Source: Helicobacter burdigaliensis (GTDB lineage: Bacteria; Campylobacterota; Campylobacteria; Campylobacterales; Helicobacteraceae). From it: 42,939 nt of DNA. Positions 42,429 through 42,939 of this stretch are shown piece by piece (position 1 is the first letter of the stretch; every line of letters starts with the position of its first letter). Under the pieces are notes generated by a model. The model made no database searches, was not told where the DNA came from, and was given only the letters and a program-made list of their open reading frames with translations. The translations under genes were made by a program, and so were the position numbers. The DNA lies in contig NZ_QXJG01000013.1 of NCBI RefSeq assembly GCF_003670295.1, positions 1 through 42,939 on the forward strand, in the 5' to 3' direction.

Positions 42429-42939
42429 TATACATTAATTTTTTATTTTTAAACTTAAAAATAAAATTCAAAATTTAATACAAACTCCTATATAGCCATA
42501 TAAAGTGATTATTGAATTATTTTATAACTTTGTGCTTTTTCTTAAATAGACATAGCAAAAGATATTTGAAAACTTTTATAAATATTTCATATAAAGTTTA
42601 TTTTTATATTTTAATGGCAACTTTAAAAAGACTACAACATAATAAACTCTAGTAATTAGTGCATAAATGAGAGCTTTAAAGGGCTTTTCAAGGAGTTAAT
42701 GTTTTTAAAGATCAGTAAGTTTCAAAAAGATAAAAAGCTAAAATAATAAATTATAGTAGTGGCGGTGAGGCTTTAGGAGTTTTTTAAAAATTTTTAGGGT
42801 GAGGCTAGATAAAAAATCTGCGAACCCTATAAAATTTTTAAAATCTATTAAATGCTTACTCCAATACGAATTTTAAATCCTCTCAGCCATACAAGGATTA
42901 TTTGTTTTAAAGTTTTCAGATACAACACAAGTGCTATAA
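42429..42939. other. A/T-rich region upstream of ktrB without a clear gene
   Basis: 510 bases that contain only very short frames on both strands. One is a 15-codon frame beginning MFLKISKF with AAGGAG three bases upstream, too close for a normal start. The word GTGAGGCT occurs twice, near 42764 and 42799, and a long inverted repeat is listed separately. The sequence may belong to an upstream gene's leader cut by the window edge. Confidence 0.5.
42782..42843. repeat. Long inverted repeat with nested hairpin
   Basis: The left arm (42782-42800, ending in TTTTTAGGGT) and the right arm (42824-42843, starting ACCCTATAAAA) are complementary over 19 pairs with a single bulged A. The 23-base loop contains a second small hairpin, AGAT-AAAAA-ATCT. 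It could be a transcript structure or a boundary element; no function is assigned. Confidence 0.55.

Noticed and set aside
42614-42760. Short frames at the right end (MATLKRL... and MFLKISKF...) that superficially recall AapA-type type I toxins of Helicobacter
   Set aside because: The peptides are broken by stops, are polar rather than hydrophobic, the ribosome-binding site is too close to the start, and no antisense promoter can be shown. The likeness is too weak to call.
1-42939. CRISPR arrays, prophage, integrases, IS transposases or rRNA genes
   Set aside because: No regularly spaced direct repeats, no such proteins and no rRNA signatures were seen.

Overview
The window is an AT-rich, densely coding bacterial chromosome segment. 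Gene content and order point to a Campylobacterota genome, most likely a Helicobacter of the enterohepatic type. As I recall the H. pylori map, several blocks match it: rpsF-ssb-rpsR with holA and rnr; ispH-aroA-pheT-pheS with a HIT protein; yifB-def-clpP-tig; fliW next to bamD-lon; hom-yraN. Genes absent from H. pylori but common in Campylobacter and enterohepatic Helicobacter are interspersed: livJHMGF, azlCD, a Ktr/Trk potassium system and queF. I cannot name the species. No prophage, integrase, IS transposase or CRISPR array is visible.

Layout. 0.1-1.3 kb: heptose-bisphosphate phosphatase and a queuosine-precursor transporter. 1.3-6.7 kb: HDOD protein, RNase R, DNA polymerase III delta, then the S6-SSB-S18 operon. 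6.8-8.7 kb: outer-membrane protein with a small DUF2798 protein, and a YceI protein. 8.8-14.9 kb: ispH, aroA, pheT, pheS, and a divergent HIT protein. 15.0-20.1 kb: trigger factor, ClpP, a degenerate GGDEF protein, peptide deformylase and a YifB ATPase. 20.2-24.9 kb: a complete branched-chain amino acid ABC importer. 25.2-27.6 kb: an ArsR/SmtB repressor with a perfectly placed operator and a zinc/cadmium-type P-ATPase. 27.6-31.1 kb: a repeat-rich stretch with azlCD (branched-chain amino acid export) and ilvD, the latter carrying an in-frame repeat insertion. 31.2-34.0 kb: a paired SMR exporter, miaA, proC, fliW. 34.1-37.3 kb: bamD-lon. 37.3-37.9 kb: an orphan gene. 38.1-40.4 kb: a tRNA-Glu-like gene with a non-canonical anticodon loop, queF, hom, yraN. 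40.4-42.4 kb: ktrA-ktrB. The last 510 bases hold no convincing gene but contain a long inverted repeat.

How the genes work together. Branched-chain amino acid handling recurs: uptake (liv), export (azlCD) and synthesis (ilvD). Two queuosine-pathway genes, the precursor transporter and queF, sit at opposite ends. Protein birth and quality control are served by tig, def, clpP and lon.

The most unusual signals are the tRNA-Glu-like gene in the queF leader, the repeat-derived peptide inside IlvD, a possible shifted-frame tail of RNase R, the inactive-looking GGDEF protein within the tig-clpP-def operon, a G10 tract fused to a repeat copy, and the structured right-hand end. I did not find a complete, clearly new multi-gene system.
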